NCBI RefSeq assembly: GCF_000150275.1
Contig: NW_002060943.1
Coordinates: 1,546,628 to 1,610,627, forward strand
Length of the DNA stretch: 64,000 nt
DNA from: Trichoplax adhaerens
Lineage: Eukaryota; Placozoa; Uniplacotomia; Trichoplacea; Trichoplacidae
Reading direction: 5' to 3'
Made by a program: the position numbers and the translations under genes. Positions 11,553 to 24,782 of the stretch are shown in pieces; positions within the stretch are counted from its first letter, which is position 1; every line of letters starts with the position of its first letter. The notes below the pieces were generated by a model that saw only the letters and a program-made list of their open reading frames with translations, made no database searches and was not told the DNA's origin.

Positions 11553-13568
11553 GGCTGTATACATATCCATGCTGTCGGTTATTCTATGGTCTCTCTCCCG
11601 TGCGCAAGTCATCATTAATATTCTACTTTACTAAATTCAAGCTTGTACAGTAAATGCGATTTGACATTGAAAGTTTGGATGGTTATGTAGAGACGATAGA
11701 ATAATTGTAATGTGTACATGACTAGCGCTGTCTTATTCTTACATAGTTCAATATGATACTGTAGTATCTAACTTTCAATCTTCTCTAGCAGTAAAAGGAA
11801 GAAAACACAATGCCATTTGAAAGTAATGATAAATCCAATAATTATGTTACTAAATTTAAACGAATAGCAAAAGTTATTCACCTAGAATAGAAATAGCACA
11901 ACTTTATTCCGATAGCTCTTGTCACGTACACGTATAATTGATTAAGCAGTCAATTAGAGGCGAAACAACAATAAAATTATGTGAAATATTTTTCACTGTT
12001 ACATTAATTCTATACGATTCTGGCATAGTCCATATTTTCTCTATTGATATGCGTATCCGTATACAAGTGGAACAAGAAGGAAGCGTTAGCAATGGGTTAT
12101 TTCCCTATCATTCGCGTTGTGCAAGGCATTTTTACCATGTAGTAGCATCTCAATTATGCATGCAACAATCGCATCGTAAGATGTGATTAGAAGCCTAATC
12201 TTTCCGCGTACTATTCAAAATCCGGATCAACATCAATATCCGACTTCCCTACATTACATGTGTGAAATATAGGGGAGTCGCATATTGATGTAGATTTAAA
12301 AATCCAATTCAGATTTACAAAAGATTTGTCACTAAAGTTCGGTATCGCGAAATGGATTTAGAAATGCAAATTCTCCAACTTTGATACCAGCAGGCAGTAT
12401 CGACACTTTGTACTTCCACTTACTGTAATAGAATCAGAGTTATGCACTATGGTGGCTGATCTCAGCCCAACTGTATGATACTGGTGATCAATCTGACAAC
12501 ATATGCTTACCAAAAATAAAAATAAATACAGTAAATTAATTCACACCAGCAGTGAAGATATTACTTGTACTGCAATATAGAAAGAAGAAGATTTGACGAG
12601 TATGTGGTATATATTCACTAGATGAACGTCCTGTCTCTTTGCTGACAGAGGTATCCTAGTTCATAGTGGGCTAAATAATGCAAAATTATAGTACCACGCA
12701 TGTTTTGAATGTCATGATTATAATAATAATAATGGTAAATCCTGGACTACTAATATATAATTAATTCAATAATAAAAGACATTCTGCAAAATTACCAAAT
12801 TGACTTAGTATCGATCTTGAGTGTCTATTTTTTTTGAATCATTTCTACTCATTCAGAAACATTGATGACGTTCTAGAACTGCTTTTCAAGCAGAACTGAG
12901 TATAATTATGGACTTCTAGATAGCTAGAGAATATATTACTGTCACAAACTTATGTTGCGAACTACTACACTAAACTAATAGATTACTTATGCCTTGCTCC
13001 ACTACACCTGGAGATCTACTGTATGGTAGTTCTTTACTACTTTCGGTCACACAGGGAAAAGACTATTCTAAAAGATTAGTATAGTTTTTATTAGTAGAAT
13101 AGCCGAGTACCTTCTCGTACACGATCTAATAAGGAACTCTGGAACTGAGCATTCGCTCGTCCTTTTATACCATTCCACTAAATTTATGGTGCACACATAG
13201 TAACTTGACAATATAAGATTTACATGATTTGTATACGCTATAATCGCACGATAAATGCGCGATAATCACACGATAAATGCATGATAATCGCGCGTACGTA
13301 GCGGGGGCTAAGGTATCGCCATTATTAATATCTACTGTATATAGGCTCTACTAATTAATTGCAAATACAATTATGCATTTTTGTCGTCTAGCAATCTAGA
13401 CATTAATATTCTTAATTTCAATTACGCTTACCAATATGATCCATTAGCTAAATACTGACAAAATCTATTTAATTAGCAAGTACGGTGCTTTGCTCCGTAG
13501 CAATTACATTTAATTTAGCAAAATAAGTGAATAAGAGAACCGGCCATCCGCTTCAAGACCTATTCTGG
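11553..13568. other. Intergenic; no gene recognised
   Basis: No exon-like segment with family resemblance was found. The stretch contains the hairpin at 12229-12292, a short ATAATAATAATAAT run near 12720, and ATAATCGC/GATAAATGC micro-repeats at about 13238-13297. Confidence 0.5.
12229..12292. repeat. 64-base imperfect inverted repeat (hairpin)
   Basis: The arms 12229-12255 and 12266-12292 are reverse complements at 23 of 27 positions, one mismatch being a G:U pair in RNA, with a 10-base loop. The size resembles a small-RNA precursor, but the loop is short. It could equally be a remnant of an inverted-repeat element. Confidence 0.5.
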
Positions 13569-13862
13569 CGAATAGACGTGTTTGCTGGGGCCGAATTGTC
13601 CGGCTTGTCCGAGTCAAGACTGAGTAGGAAGTCCATGATTCCAGCTGTCTGTAGTCATGGACTGCTCGAATAGACATGTTTGCTGGGGCCGAATTGTCCG
13701 ACCCGTCCGAGTCAAGGCTCAGCTGCAAGTCCATGATTCCAGTTGTCTGTAGTCATGGATCGCTCGAATAGACGTGTTTGCTGGGGCCGAATTGTCCGAC
13801 CTGTCCGAGTCAAGAGTCAGGAGGAAGTCCATAATCCTGGCTGTCTGTAGTCATGGACCGCT
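13569..13862. repeat. Tandem repeat, 3 units of 98 bp
   Basis: Units start with CGAATAGAC at 13569, 13667 and 13765. Each contains TGTTTGCTGGGGCCGAATTG, TGTCCGAGTCAAG, AAGTCCAT(G/A)AT and CTGTCTGTAGTCATGGA. The units are clearly richer in G+C than the flanks and differ at few positions. They lie directly before a palindrome cluster and the repeat block upstream of NDUFS2. No coding signal is convincing. Confidence 0.85.
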
Positions 13863-13878
13863 CACAAGAAAACAGTCA

Positions 13879-13927
13879 TTACAGTACTGTACTGTACACT
13901 ACACTGAACTCATACAGTACAGTACCC
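13879..13927. promoter_or_regulatory. TACTGTAC/TACAGTAC palindrome cluster upstream of NDUFS2
   Basis: Repeated ACAGTACTGTACTGTAC and CATACAGTACAGTAC stand about 550 bases before the NDUFS2 start. A second smaller group (CCGTACTGTACTGTAC) lies at 14345-14380, about 90 bases before the start. The regulatory role is inferred from position. Confidence 0.4.
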
Positions 13928-13986
13928 ATATGCTCAATCAACCACGGCAGTAGAAGAAGACCGGGAACCAAGAGTCCTGGACTGAT

Positions 13987-14277
13987 CCCTCTTGGACGGA
14001 CAGACACTTTGGTCTCATCTGGTCAAGATATTGTGCCTGGTTATGACGGTACTTTAGTATGGAGATGATCGATTATAAATATATCGATTTTTTCTCAGTT
14101 AAGTAATATTAATTGAATCTTATTACCTGCTGCTAATTTCTGTTTGCAAGCCGTTCTACGAGATCGTCGATATCATTGAAATGAGTACCAGTGATTGAGA
14201 AAACAGACTGGGAAAGCTCCATACTAAGTGACCCTTTTTGGACGGTGTCATTGGATAAGAAAAGTCCGTCTGTCTGG
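13987..14277. repeat. Dispersed repeat block, copy 2 (shared with 110-418)
   Basis: About 291 bases collinear with the block before the PROSER3-like gene; shared anchors are listed there. It begins CCCTCTTGGACGGACAGAC and ends near AAAAGTCCGTCTGTCTGG, about 175 bases before the NDUFS2 start codon. Confidence 0.65.
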
Positions 14278-14451
14278 CAGTATCTATCCTATCAGCCGGC
14301 GGCGTCCGGTGGACTACACTGAGTCGTCGTAGTACTGGTGTCAGCTACCGTACCGAACCATACCGTACTGTACTGTACCCACCCCTGGCGTAGACTGCCA
14401 GTCAACAATCTGGTCCAGTTGTTGTAGAGCTTTATTTCAACCATCATCAAG

Positions 14452-17400
14452 ATGGCGTCGAGGTTGTTGAGTAGAATATCGCGAAGCAGTCAATCGTTAA
14501 GCTTTAGAAGACAAACACCAGTTGTATCTGCTTTTAGGTAAGTTAATAGAGCGTTGAAAACAAGTGACTTAACCGTGTATTAGGTTGTACACGGTAGAAT
14601 GCAAGTATGAAGCGGCTTGTAGTGCTATACCGTATTGGCAAGTTACAGAAAACGTGAATTAAGCGATCCATGTTTGTCTTGTCAAGGTGTGGACGACTTA
14701 GTTCCAATCCATCTTGACTAAATCGCCCTATCATGCTATCTTATACTCATGACGATATCAATTAAACATCAACGATGATCTGATAATGCTACTAGATTGT
14801 GTTGATCATGCGATCGAAGCCGTATTATTCATACGAGTAGATCAACTTTTCAACTCTATCCGGTAATATGGACGATGTTTGTTGGCTGGGTGGAGTACAG
14901 TCGAGATCGTTTTTGACTAGTCTATCGATCCAACTTTGCTCTTTCACTTCATCAAAGTTCTTTAAACTGATTGATGTACTGTAGTGGTTCAAGCTGCCTT
15001 TTACATACAAGTGATGGTCAAAGATAAGCAGTCTTGAGTAACTTGTTGTAATAAGAGTTAGCTTATGATTGTAGTATTTCCAAAGTTTTTCGACTTTTTT
15101 TTCTTGCAGTACCATGGGCCTTTCCCATGACATGAACAATGTTGCCTACAGTAGTGTGTTAATCACTTTGTATCAATATTAATCATACTACGTCTATAAA
15201 TGAATTCCAGATACAATAGCGATTCAATCAAGGAAAGCAAGCAATCACTGAAACCTAAGCCCTGGGAACCTCAGGGTGTTCAGCAACCACTTTCTGACTT
15301 ACAAATGAGAGTCTTGCCGGGATATCTCAACGATGATGCAGGAAATGTTTTATATCCGAACGAAATAAGCGAAATATGGGATAAGGATGGAGTTTGTACG
15401 TCATTTTCCTAGTATCATGAACCAATCTTTGTCATTAATATATATATGGTGTATTAGCAACATCTTTTGGCATGATGTTATTCTAATAACCTTCAATAAA
15501 CTAAATTTATATTTTAAGAGAAAACATCTCTACGTACACCTTTCGGATGACTAACGCAATGACCGTGTTCTATATGTTGTATCTCATCCAATTATTTCAC
15601 CTATGTTATAGTGTTTACGCCGGACCAAGACATCGGTAGCTATACGGTCAATTTTGGTCCACAACATCCAGCTGCTCACGGCGTATTACGTCTTGTCATG
15701 GAATTAAACGGAGAGGTATGTTTGGAATAGGTTCTCTGATTCATGATTCGGTAACGTTAACAACATAGATTGTATATCTCCTTCTGTAATATTTTTCATC
15801 AAAGTTGATTTATATGCGGGTTTAATCAAATGTCTAACTTTCTATATTATCTATCCATATTGATAGACTGTAAAACGTTGCGATCCACATATTGGTTTGT
15901 TACATCGTGGAACAGAGAAATTATGCGAATACAAAACATACCTTCAGGTAATGTACAGTAGCTGTAGCATAATATCTACTTGTATATTAGACTATTCCTA
16001 GTCCGATATGATAAGAGGCCGCTTTATTGCTAAATACAATCTAGTAATAAAATAACAACATAGTCGGCTACATGTGCAACATAATATTACCAGTCTGTCC
16101 TGTATTCATACCTTAATAGAGTATGGTACAGTTTGATAATAACTTGACTGCTGATACAGATTAAAACATTTGACATATTGAAATAATTAACTACAGTTTA
16201 TTCCGTAGACTTGAAAACAAAGCTAATCTTTCACTGGACTTTTACTAGGCTTTACCTTATTTTGATCGTTTGGACTATGTATCCATGATGTGTAATGAAC
16301 AATGCTACTCCTTAGCCGTAGAGAAGTTACTAAATATTCAAATTCCAGAAAGAGCAAAGTTTATTAGAGGTACTAGAAATTTGTGAAATAGCGATATCTA
16401 AATTTCTCTCAGCCAGCAATAAAATATTAATTAATTCAATTTTTGCAGTCTTATTTGCCGAAATTAGTCGACTATTAAATCACATTATGGCTGTTACCAC
16501 TCATGCGTTGGATGTTGGTGCTATGACGCCTTTCTTCTGGATGTTTGAAGAGCGTGAAAAGGTAAATTTGAACATAACAACTACTGGCAGATTTATAGCT
16601 TAAGGTTAAAGCATGGCTGCACTTGAATAATACCACATGCGTTATAATGTCACTTCAGATGATGGAATTCTATGAGCGCGTCTCTGGAGCTAGATTGCAC
16701 GCTGCTTATGTAAGACCTGGTGGAGTTGCACAGGTAGTTAAACTAGAACTAGAATTATAGTGTACAGTTGCTAATTCCGTTGAGAAAAACTTAACTTAAG
16801 TAACAACGGAATGTACAAACCGTCCTCTTCCATTGTGTCGTTGTTTAGGACTTACCGTTAGGGCTGATGGATGACATTTATAGTTTCTGTAAGAATTTTT
16901 CGCAACGAATTGATGAATTGGAAGAGGTAACATACAGTATTTGGAATAATTGATTGAAATCACATCTGCCTTCTCTCAGCTGGAATTATCTTGTATTGCT
17001 TTATTTTGGGCATAGATGTTAACAAACAATCGCATCTGGAGGGATAGAACCGTCGATATTGGGATAGTCACAGCTCGAGAGGCTCTTGATAATAGTTTCA
17101 GGTGACTGTTTAGTGACTTTTGCACCGATCAATTTTAAAGTTGATAATAGTTCCTTTATACCTGATAGCGAGGGTTTAAGAAATTTAATAAAAATGTTGT
17201 TGCGCAAATTTTATATGATATTCCTTCACCAAATTATCAGCGGTGTTATGCTACGAGGTTCTGGAATTAAATGGGATCTTCGAAAGGTGCAGCCATACGA
17301 TGCTTACGATAAAGTTGAATTCGATATTCCAATCGGTACTAATGGCGATTGCTATGATAGGTAAAACGATTAACTGGAACAGTGTATTAAGAATTGGCCG

Positions 17401-18267
17401 ATTATTTTATCTCGTTCTCCTAATTTGCTTTGCATAAATCTCTACACTTCACAGATACTTATGTAGAGTGGAGGAAATGAGACAGAGCTTACGTATTATT
17501 ATGCAGGTATATTTTGTTTGTCATGATAACTGCTATGATTGTAGTGGAAGACTATTTTTGTTCGCTTCGATTATTTTACTTACACTATAAATTCGCTATT
17601 ATTAGTGTTTGAACCAAATGCCTGAAGGAGAAGTTAGAGTAGATGACGCTAAAATATCACCTCCACGACGGGCAGAAATGAAGGTCAGCTATGGATCGAT
17701 AAATGCTTGTTTTGGTATTCTTGGATATTATGATAGAAACTAAATTTCTTCATATTTTTATCGTATAGGATTCAATGGAATCTCTGATCCATCACTTTAA
17801 ACTATTTACTGAGGGTTACAATGTTCCACCTGGGGCCACATACACTGCGACAGAATCACCAAAAGGTGAACTTGCCGTGTACGTTGTATCAGATGGAAGT
17901 AGTAAACCGTACCGCGTGCGCATCAGAGCCCCTGGATTTGCTCACTTGGTCAGTTTCAAAATCGTTATGTTAATTGTTTTTAATTTAATGTTATTCAGAC
18001 GACAACTTAAACTAACTCTTAATCGTTAATAGGCTGCAGTTGACAAAGTCGCCAGAAATCATTTCTTAGCCGATGTCGTAGCTATCCTTGGTAATTATTA
18101 TGTTTATTTCAATATACTTTTCTACTAGATAATTGACATAATATACGCAGAATAACATTACTCATTGATATAGTTAAAAGTGGCTGATAAACCTGCTCAT
18201 TGGCTTTCACTTTGATTATTATTAAATAGGTACTATGGATGTTGTATTTGGAGAAGTTGATCGCTAA
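14452..18267 (+). CDS. NDUFS2: NADH dehydrogenase (ubiquinone) iron-sulfur protein 2, 49 kDa subunit of complex I
   Basis: Fifteen exons join in phase into 484 codons plus stop: 14452-14537, 15211-15395, 15612-15715, 15867-15947, 16249-16369, 16449-16561, 16659-16733, 16849-16926, 17016-17101, 17241-17360, 17455-17506, 17606-17683, 17769-17948, 18033-18090 and 18230-18267. The subunit forms the quinone pocket of mitochondrial complex I. The first exon gives a Ser/Arg-rich presequence for mitochondrial import. [13 protein letters not shown] (106-118) and FDRLDYVSM (157-165) supply the quinone-site His113 and Tyr162 known for this family. [30 protein letters not shown] and the C-terminal FGEVDR are also conserved. 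Nearly every residue block after about residue 100 aligns with the mammalian protein without gaps, so the gene looks intact and functional. A poly(A) signal AATAAA lies at 18300, about 33 bases after the stop. The CAAGATGGCG start context agrees with translation initiation. Confidence 0.98.
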
Positions 18268-19227
18268 CTTTTAAAGCAACAATTCGGTTACATGTCTAGA
18301 ATAAAACCGCTTAATGTGGCTTTGTTGTCTAAATTTTCGAAGTACTTTAACTGCTTGAATACATTATTATTGTACACGAGTCACCAACTTTGTATAACAT
18401 TACTCATATTCTGCCAAATTTAAAAAAATACTTTTATTAAGGTATTATTTAGGCAGTTCATAACTAACACAAGTTTGATATGTGTCATGCTCTACTGTAT
18501 GCGTCTGTAAAACAAATTTTGTAAGTAGCCATATTTGCGATGTATACCAACAAAATCAGCCAATAAAATTGTCTAAAATTGTCTAAACATTCAATCTTCG
18601 AGGTATCTTTTACCACGTGATGTTGCTACAAAATCTAGAAATCTCTAGTACCTATTTGTACTGCATTGGGTATCGATCGTTGCGTATTAAAATTAAAAAT
18701 GTGGGATACGATAGCTGAGCGGGCGGATACCCACAACAAAATACTCCAATAGCAAATTGGCTAGAGGAAACAATAATTTACTACGTGTAGACTTTGCTCA
18801 TAGCAGCGGGTGATCAAAACAATTTTAAAATATCGATCGGTTAATTTCAAATTTTAGTTACTCTGCTTTGATCGCATAGACAAGACATTACAATATTCCA
18901 CTTCACACTGATATACTGACGAAAAAGGAAATGGCAGTCTACCGTGAACGAATAATCGATAGGTATTTGATATTTATGACGATCTAAAATCGTGCATGAA
19001 TATGGAATGAAGACAAATTCAAGTCGTTTGCTATGCGAGTATCTTTCGACTGTAAACTGATTCAATAATGGCTAGGATTAATTCTTATGATTGACATAAT
19101 TAAGAGCCATCACCGAAAATTTGTTATTCATACTCATTTTGTCCAACTACTATCTATTTGTCGTATATTATCTAATTCAGAATTATGAAGTTACTGCCAC
19201 TAACGTTTTCTGTTAATAAATCCATAG
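18268..19227. other. Spacer between NDUFS2 and the MLF-like gene
   Basis: Holds the NDUFS2 poly(A) signal at 18300 and presumably the promoter and unresolved 5' coding exon of the next gene. No start exon could be chosen with confidence. Confidence 0.4.
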
Positions 19228-19937
19228 GCTTTACGATTGTGACGAAGATATGAATTCTATTGATAAAGAATTTAAGAATCACGCGAAAATTATTAGAAAT
19301 GTCTTTCGAGATCCGAAGTTGCTAAACTTAGATACTGATGACGACGTCGAAGAGCAGGAACTTCCAAATCCTCGTACGTATTTGACGTTCTGGCTGAAAT
19401 TATAAAGTGTTGCATTTGTTTTACACTTTTCTTTTTCAGCTTACGTACTATCCCGACAAAATCAGCTAATGTAATTCTACTTATGGGATTTTTACAGCTC
19501 CGATAGGATTTATTGGCATGGACGATATATTTAAGACGGAAGAAGATAAAAAGAAAGAGTCAAAGAAGAAATCATCTTCAATCAATCGCGTTAAGGTTAA
19601 ACTAAGTAACATCTACAAAAAGCCTGAGACATCACCTAAGAAAAAAGCTGTTAAGAACAAGGAAGAATCACCGAAGCCGCGTTACTCAGCTTATGTTAGT
19701 TGTTCATCTGTCGATAATGGCGATGGTAATTATCATATCGAGCAAAGGAGTGCCGTCCACAATCAGGATGGTGAAGAAGAATACTTAGTCACGAAATATG
19801 ATAAAGATCGTAGTTATGCTATGCGTAAACACATTTATGCCGATGGCTACGAGGAAATACAACGCGATTACAGGCGAAAATCAGATGATAGAAAGATTCA
19901 TTTTCGCGATATGTGCGGTATTAAATGGGATGAATAA
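19228..19937 (+). CDS. Myeloid leukemia factor (MLF) family-like protein, 5' end unresolved
   Basis: Two exons are clear: 19228-19373 (after a CCATAG acceptor, entering with two bases of a codon already supplied) and 19498-19937, ending in TAA. The first gives an acidic start and a KNHAKIIRNVFRDPKLLNL segment. The second gives a Lys-rich linker, then YVSCSSVDNGDGNYHIEQRS, DGEEEYLVTKYDKDR and HIYADGYEEI. The order acidic N-terminus, H..xxR.xFrdP..LL, then SSxV with a short D/G-rich beta segment, a GxEE turn and an HI..D..EE element, resembles MLF1/MLF2 and fly Mlf, which bind chromatin and Hsp70-associated partners. Sequence identity is low, so this is a remote match. At least one upstream exon with the start codon is missing; an internal ATG at 19251 is an alternative start. 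AATAAA occurs at 20026. Confidence 0.55.
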
Positions 19938-21537
19938 TTAGTAAAGATAAAAATTATCCATCTATATTGGTTTATGAAGTCTATTTTATTTATGATAACC
20001 GAATTTCGTTTATCAATAATTTTTCAATAAATGTACGCCAATATTGAATGAATAAATTTATCGAGGTTTTTTATATTCATGCGAAACATGGCGACTAACT
20101 CAAAAACAGTATATAAAGATATCCTATCATCACCCTTAGGATCAAATTACAATTGTCAGGATAGATCTTAGTAGATGTAATTCTTATTCTAAGTAATAAT
20201 TTTTCGTGTTACATAGTTCCTCGACATTTTTGTTAATATTTCACGTTTGCTGATGTATTTTCTTCACATAAGCCTATTAGTTTAGTAGTACTATTACTCA
20301 TTGAAAACCATTAACATTGTCGTACACTATTCGTGTACTATTTTTAAATTTATTTTAGTTCATAGAAAATCAAGGCTGTTCTTTATTCTTGATATACCAC
20401 CATCTCTCGTTTGTAATAAAGTTTAACACTACTAAACATTAAAAAGTGTATACTATGATATTCAATGGTTAGAAAACTGATTTTCCGCTGATAACGATTC
20501 ATTGTCAGAATTTCGTCTATTTTGATCACCTAAAGTAACTCAATAAACATAGTGTTAATCTTTTTAAAATTGTTATTTCGCAATGCAATCATACCTTTCA
20601 CTGATAAGATTACCATTTTTAATTTTAAAATAATAAATGTAAAATGATTTCTGAATCGAAAATCAATAAAGTAATCCTCAGTTAGTCAGCGAGAGTAAAT
20701 GAGCAGTTTTTTGACATTTTTAAAGTCCTGGCGATAATACAGTATATTCGCAAGTACTGCATAGTGTGGCAATGTATTGGTCTACGCTTCCCAGAAAACT
20801 TTACGAAGTACTAGTTTAATAGGCACACAATCCTTCATAGATATTAAAGATAGCACGATTAGATTACTTGTTCTGCAAATTTATATCACCAAGTTATAGA
20901 GAAGCTATATTGTAATTGTGGAATGTAATTAAATCACTTAAATCGTAATAATTATAGATGTATATTAAAAATCCACTCAATCCATCATATGATAAAATTG
21001 GTCTCGTAGAATTTAGTCTTTTAACAGAAAGCACGAAAAATATTGATAGTTTCATATAATTATATACGTTTGTGCGTTTGTATACGTATTACTATTAAAA
21101 TATTCCTTAGCTCCACTTAAATTTAAATTCATATACGGGTCACTAGGTCTTCAGCATCAATTTGGTTTCTAAAATGACAAACTTAGATTCCATCTGCATT
21201 TACAATAATTAACGATATGCCAACGTACATGCATTATTGTACTTGAAATAGCTTCTATACTTTTGATTAGTATTTAGAAAAAATTTACAGTTAATGAAAG
21301 GCTTCTTTCAGTCTCCTCACACCGCAAGTTACAAAAGCATCACACTTTAATGGATTCCATTTTGGTAACGTAACAGAAGCAATTGAATTACTTCTAAAGA
21401 TGAATCTTGCTTTAGTACTAGTTTGGATCATTAGTAATAACAATTGGATATTATAAAATTTTTTATTTCGATAAAGGCCAGTAATTTGATAATTTTATAC
21501 GATATTAGACATAATTTATGTAATACTTTCTGAAAGA
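19938..21537. other. 3' spacer between convergent MLF-like and ASCC1 genes
   Basis: AT-rich, with no gene recognised. It holds AATAAA at 20026 for the plus-strand gene and TTTATT at 21462 (AATAAA on the minus strand), about 70 bases past the ASCC1 stop. Confidence 0.5.
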
Positions 21538-24500
21538 TTAGGATAACGGTAAGGAAGATACAACGATATATTGGCCATCATTATTCTTTTGCATCTTGCA
21601 TAATTGAATATTGCTTAAATTAGTAGATCCAAAATTGAAATGATTCATATCCTGAAAATGACGATAAAAATACGATAGCACACACTATTAACTATTCGAT
21701 ATCAAATAGCTAAAATTATCAAAAATCAATACTACTGATAGATACTGATACCCTGTAGTCGACTATAAGATTATGACAGCATATAAAACTAATTACTCGA
21801 TCTCACTGATACGATCAACACTAATGACAGATGCCGGTATCAAGCAGTCTATAATAACACTTGGATAGTACTATGGTTCGTACCATTACTGTACTTATAT
21901 ACGGCTATCCTACAACCATATTTGTGCGAATGGTCGTGTTTCCTTCACGATATTATCAAGTAAGTATGCCGAACATTAGTTTGCAACCGATATAGCAAGT
22001 TAGGTTGCAATTAGTACGTTCATGCAATGATAATTGTTTACTAAGAGCTTAATCATAGCACCAGATAGCAGTTTGTTTTAATTCTCACGTACCTGTAGTA
22101 TATTTCTAGCATCAAAAGGTTCCGTTCCACCAGGTGTTGATGTTCTATACCTAGAATTCATCAGTGTAGCATGGAGTTTTAGACGTGGACCTTCTTTTCC
22201 AGTCAATCCTGATGCAACAAATCGATCAACTATATCTTCACCCAGTTCTTGTAATCTAAAAGGCGTAATGCAATTTATTTTGTTTCAAGGTAATGAACTT
22301 TAAACGTACAGTTCATAAATATTTTATACCCTACAGAGATAAAGTATACGAAATTGATCTACTTACATCGTATCATGGATTTCAGCATAGAGCACCTTTG
22401 CTGCTGAAGGATCATCACCCATTATTTCCAATCCCTTGATGTCCACCTTTGCTTGTTTAATGGATTTAAGTCGTTTGCTTATATAAGAAAATTTGCTCAT
22501 ATCAGCTCATTCAATCATACAATATACATTCATATAATTTTTTCTTGCTATAAATCTAGAGCTAATGAAAATGTATTTAGCAATATTTACTACCTAACGA
22601 CATCGGAACAATCGTCGAAAATTCGTTTAGCCTTATCCTAGAAAAACAACGAATGTTGTTCTTTTAACTTATAGATGTAATGCTTAATGTCAATCTTACA
22701 CAAAACAATTTACCTCTTCTATTTTATCAAACAAGCGCAGAACTACTATCGTAATGTGTAGCCGTTGCGGCTCTTGCATGATTGATTCTTCAATACCTTT
22801 GCACTATGGATGACAAGGTGATGAGAGTAAATTAATACATTGAGATCAATTGCAATGATTCAAAATTATCAAGTTTCAGAAATATACCGTATGTGACGTC
22901 TCGGTTGAGATGAATATAAAATGGATATTATTTTACATTTTAGTTTGAATGTAACGCAGTAGAGATATACTGTATCGTAACTGATACAATAATAAGTATT
23001 GATCTCTCACTCTAACAGTTATGACGATAATTATAAGTGGATTGCATTTTACGCTTGATGAATAATACAACCATTTCTTGTCAACTTGTACTGCAGTTGT
23101 TAACATCACCAGTAATCATACCTGACTAAAGTCTTGTAAGACCATATCTTTAAATTGAATGTAGCTACTAATAACTTGTTTCGATAATAGCGGTACCATC
23201 ACAAAATGTGTTGGTAGTGCTTTACTGCGGCAACTATCCACCAATAGTTCGATTCTAACTTTAGCGGAAATGACACCCTTTTTTGATGATCCGGTAATAC
23301 ATGTCAGATCTAATGGAAAACAAGGTCATAGCCACACTCAAATAACAAGGTGACAATATAGATATTAATAAATCCTTGCATGCTGTATCAATATACAGTA
23401 CTGTATTTATTGCATCATCATCGATAGTTTTACTGCAGTAGCAAGCAATTAATACAGTTATTTAAAGGTACTAAAAATTGTATCTTCCTGCATGTAGACT
23501 GACAGTAGCATGAATACTGCGGCTAGAGTTACTTTTTAAAAGTGATCGTTTTATACGATAGGGTCCGTGATTGAGTTAACCCAAATACTATGGGATAGTG
23601 CTGATGTAAAATAACAATTCTATAATTTTAACACAATCTTAGAACCTATCTACCTAATCATGACAGTTTCTATAGTGACCCGCAAATATCGAGACAACAC
23701 TAGCCTAGATTCAGCGTAATCCAATACTACGAACGATATATGTATTGTATCTTCATTACTATGCTGTAGGTCATCATTCAATCCTAGTGCTACTTATATG
23801 AATCTACGTTATCATAAACGGTGTTGCTATTGCAGTACATTGTTCAAATTTATTCTGCAGCCACGAATTAAACATAACCCTATAAAGTAAATTTACCATT
23901 CGAAGCATCAGAATTTCTTGAAGAAGGCAGCTTAATTTTCGTCCCAGTATCCTGTTGTAATTGTTTCATATTGCTACCTTTCTTACCAATAATCATACCA
24001 AAGCATTTCTCAGGTACTCGTAAGGATAGTTTGTAACCGTTAGGAGTTTCTTCTATGCTTTCGTCCTCGTCTTGGTTATCATCATCGAAAAAGTCAGGTT
24101 GAATACCGTCGGCTGTAATAAGAAGATATTAAGATTTTTATAGCTGCTTATCCAATATAGCAGATTATAATAGGGTATAATACTAGTATCTACGACTGTA
24201 AACATACAAACTCTGCGTCTATGGCAACTCAAATTGTGTATACGCGTATCTAGATGATATGGTCAAAAATACTATAGTTGAGTCCATGCTAGGATTGACC
24301 AAAACATGTACAGAACATAGAGTGTGAGAGGAAATTTCTAAAGGTTTCGGGAACTGATCACTTACTTTACTTACACTTAGAATTTACAATCTTTATTTGT
24401 ACACGTACGCGTGTATATCTCTTCGGTATTGTACGAGATTATATGATATCTGCTGGACTGTATCCTTCATACGTATATTACTACAGTATTTTAAGTATTA

Positions 24501-24782
24501 TTATTAACACTGCAGGAACTAGATATGAATAGGTCTACACTATTATTTAATACAGTATTATGGCTATACTGTCTTGAGATCGCTGTTAGCAATGTCGACG
24601 TTAAATTAATGCCCTTTAGTGGATTAATCAATCTTTCCTTTGAGATTTAGATATTCAATCGTAATTATTCAATAACCTTTTACTAATTCACCGTCAAATT
24701 TGAAATTTTCTTCTAGCACACGATAGCATCGACCATTAATGTTGACAATCTCCGGCATCATGATATCATTAGCGTTAGCCAT
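21538..24782 (-). CDS. ASCC1: Activating signal cointegrator 1 complex subunit 1 (KH + 2H phosphoesterase-like)
   Basis: Exons in transcript order are 24782-24677, 24112-23897, 23309-23122, 22803-22714, 22637-22594, 22477-22367, 22255-22093 and 21651-21538, giving 343 codons plus stop in phase. ASCC1 works with ASCC2/ASCC3 in transcription coactivation and alkylation-damage repair in the nucleus. Visible parts: an N-terminal PEIVNINGRCYRV block, an acidic linker, a KH domain with GKKG at 78-81 inside GMIIGKKGSNMKQL, and an AKAP7-type 2H domain with both His-x-Thr motifs, HITI at 186-189 and HATL at 280-283. A FDARNIL block and a short C-terminal NFGS segment match the end of the human protein. 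Both catalytic-type histidines are kept. The exon at 22477 starts at a somewhat weak acceptor but is the only choice that keeps frame. The gene is convergent with the MLF-like gene. Confidence 0.93.

Noticed and set aside
11356-11634. 92-codon ORF over the second exon of the cysteine-rich peptide.
   Set aside because: Another frame of the same DNA contains a six-cysteine pattern with a matching acceptor, whereas this frame lacks any motif and reads through from intron.
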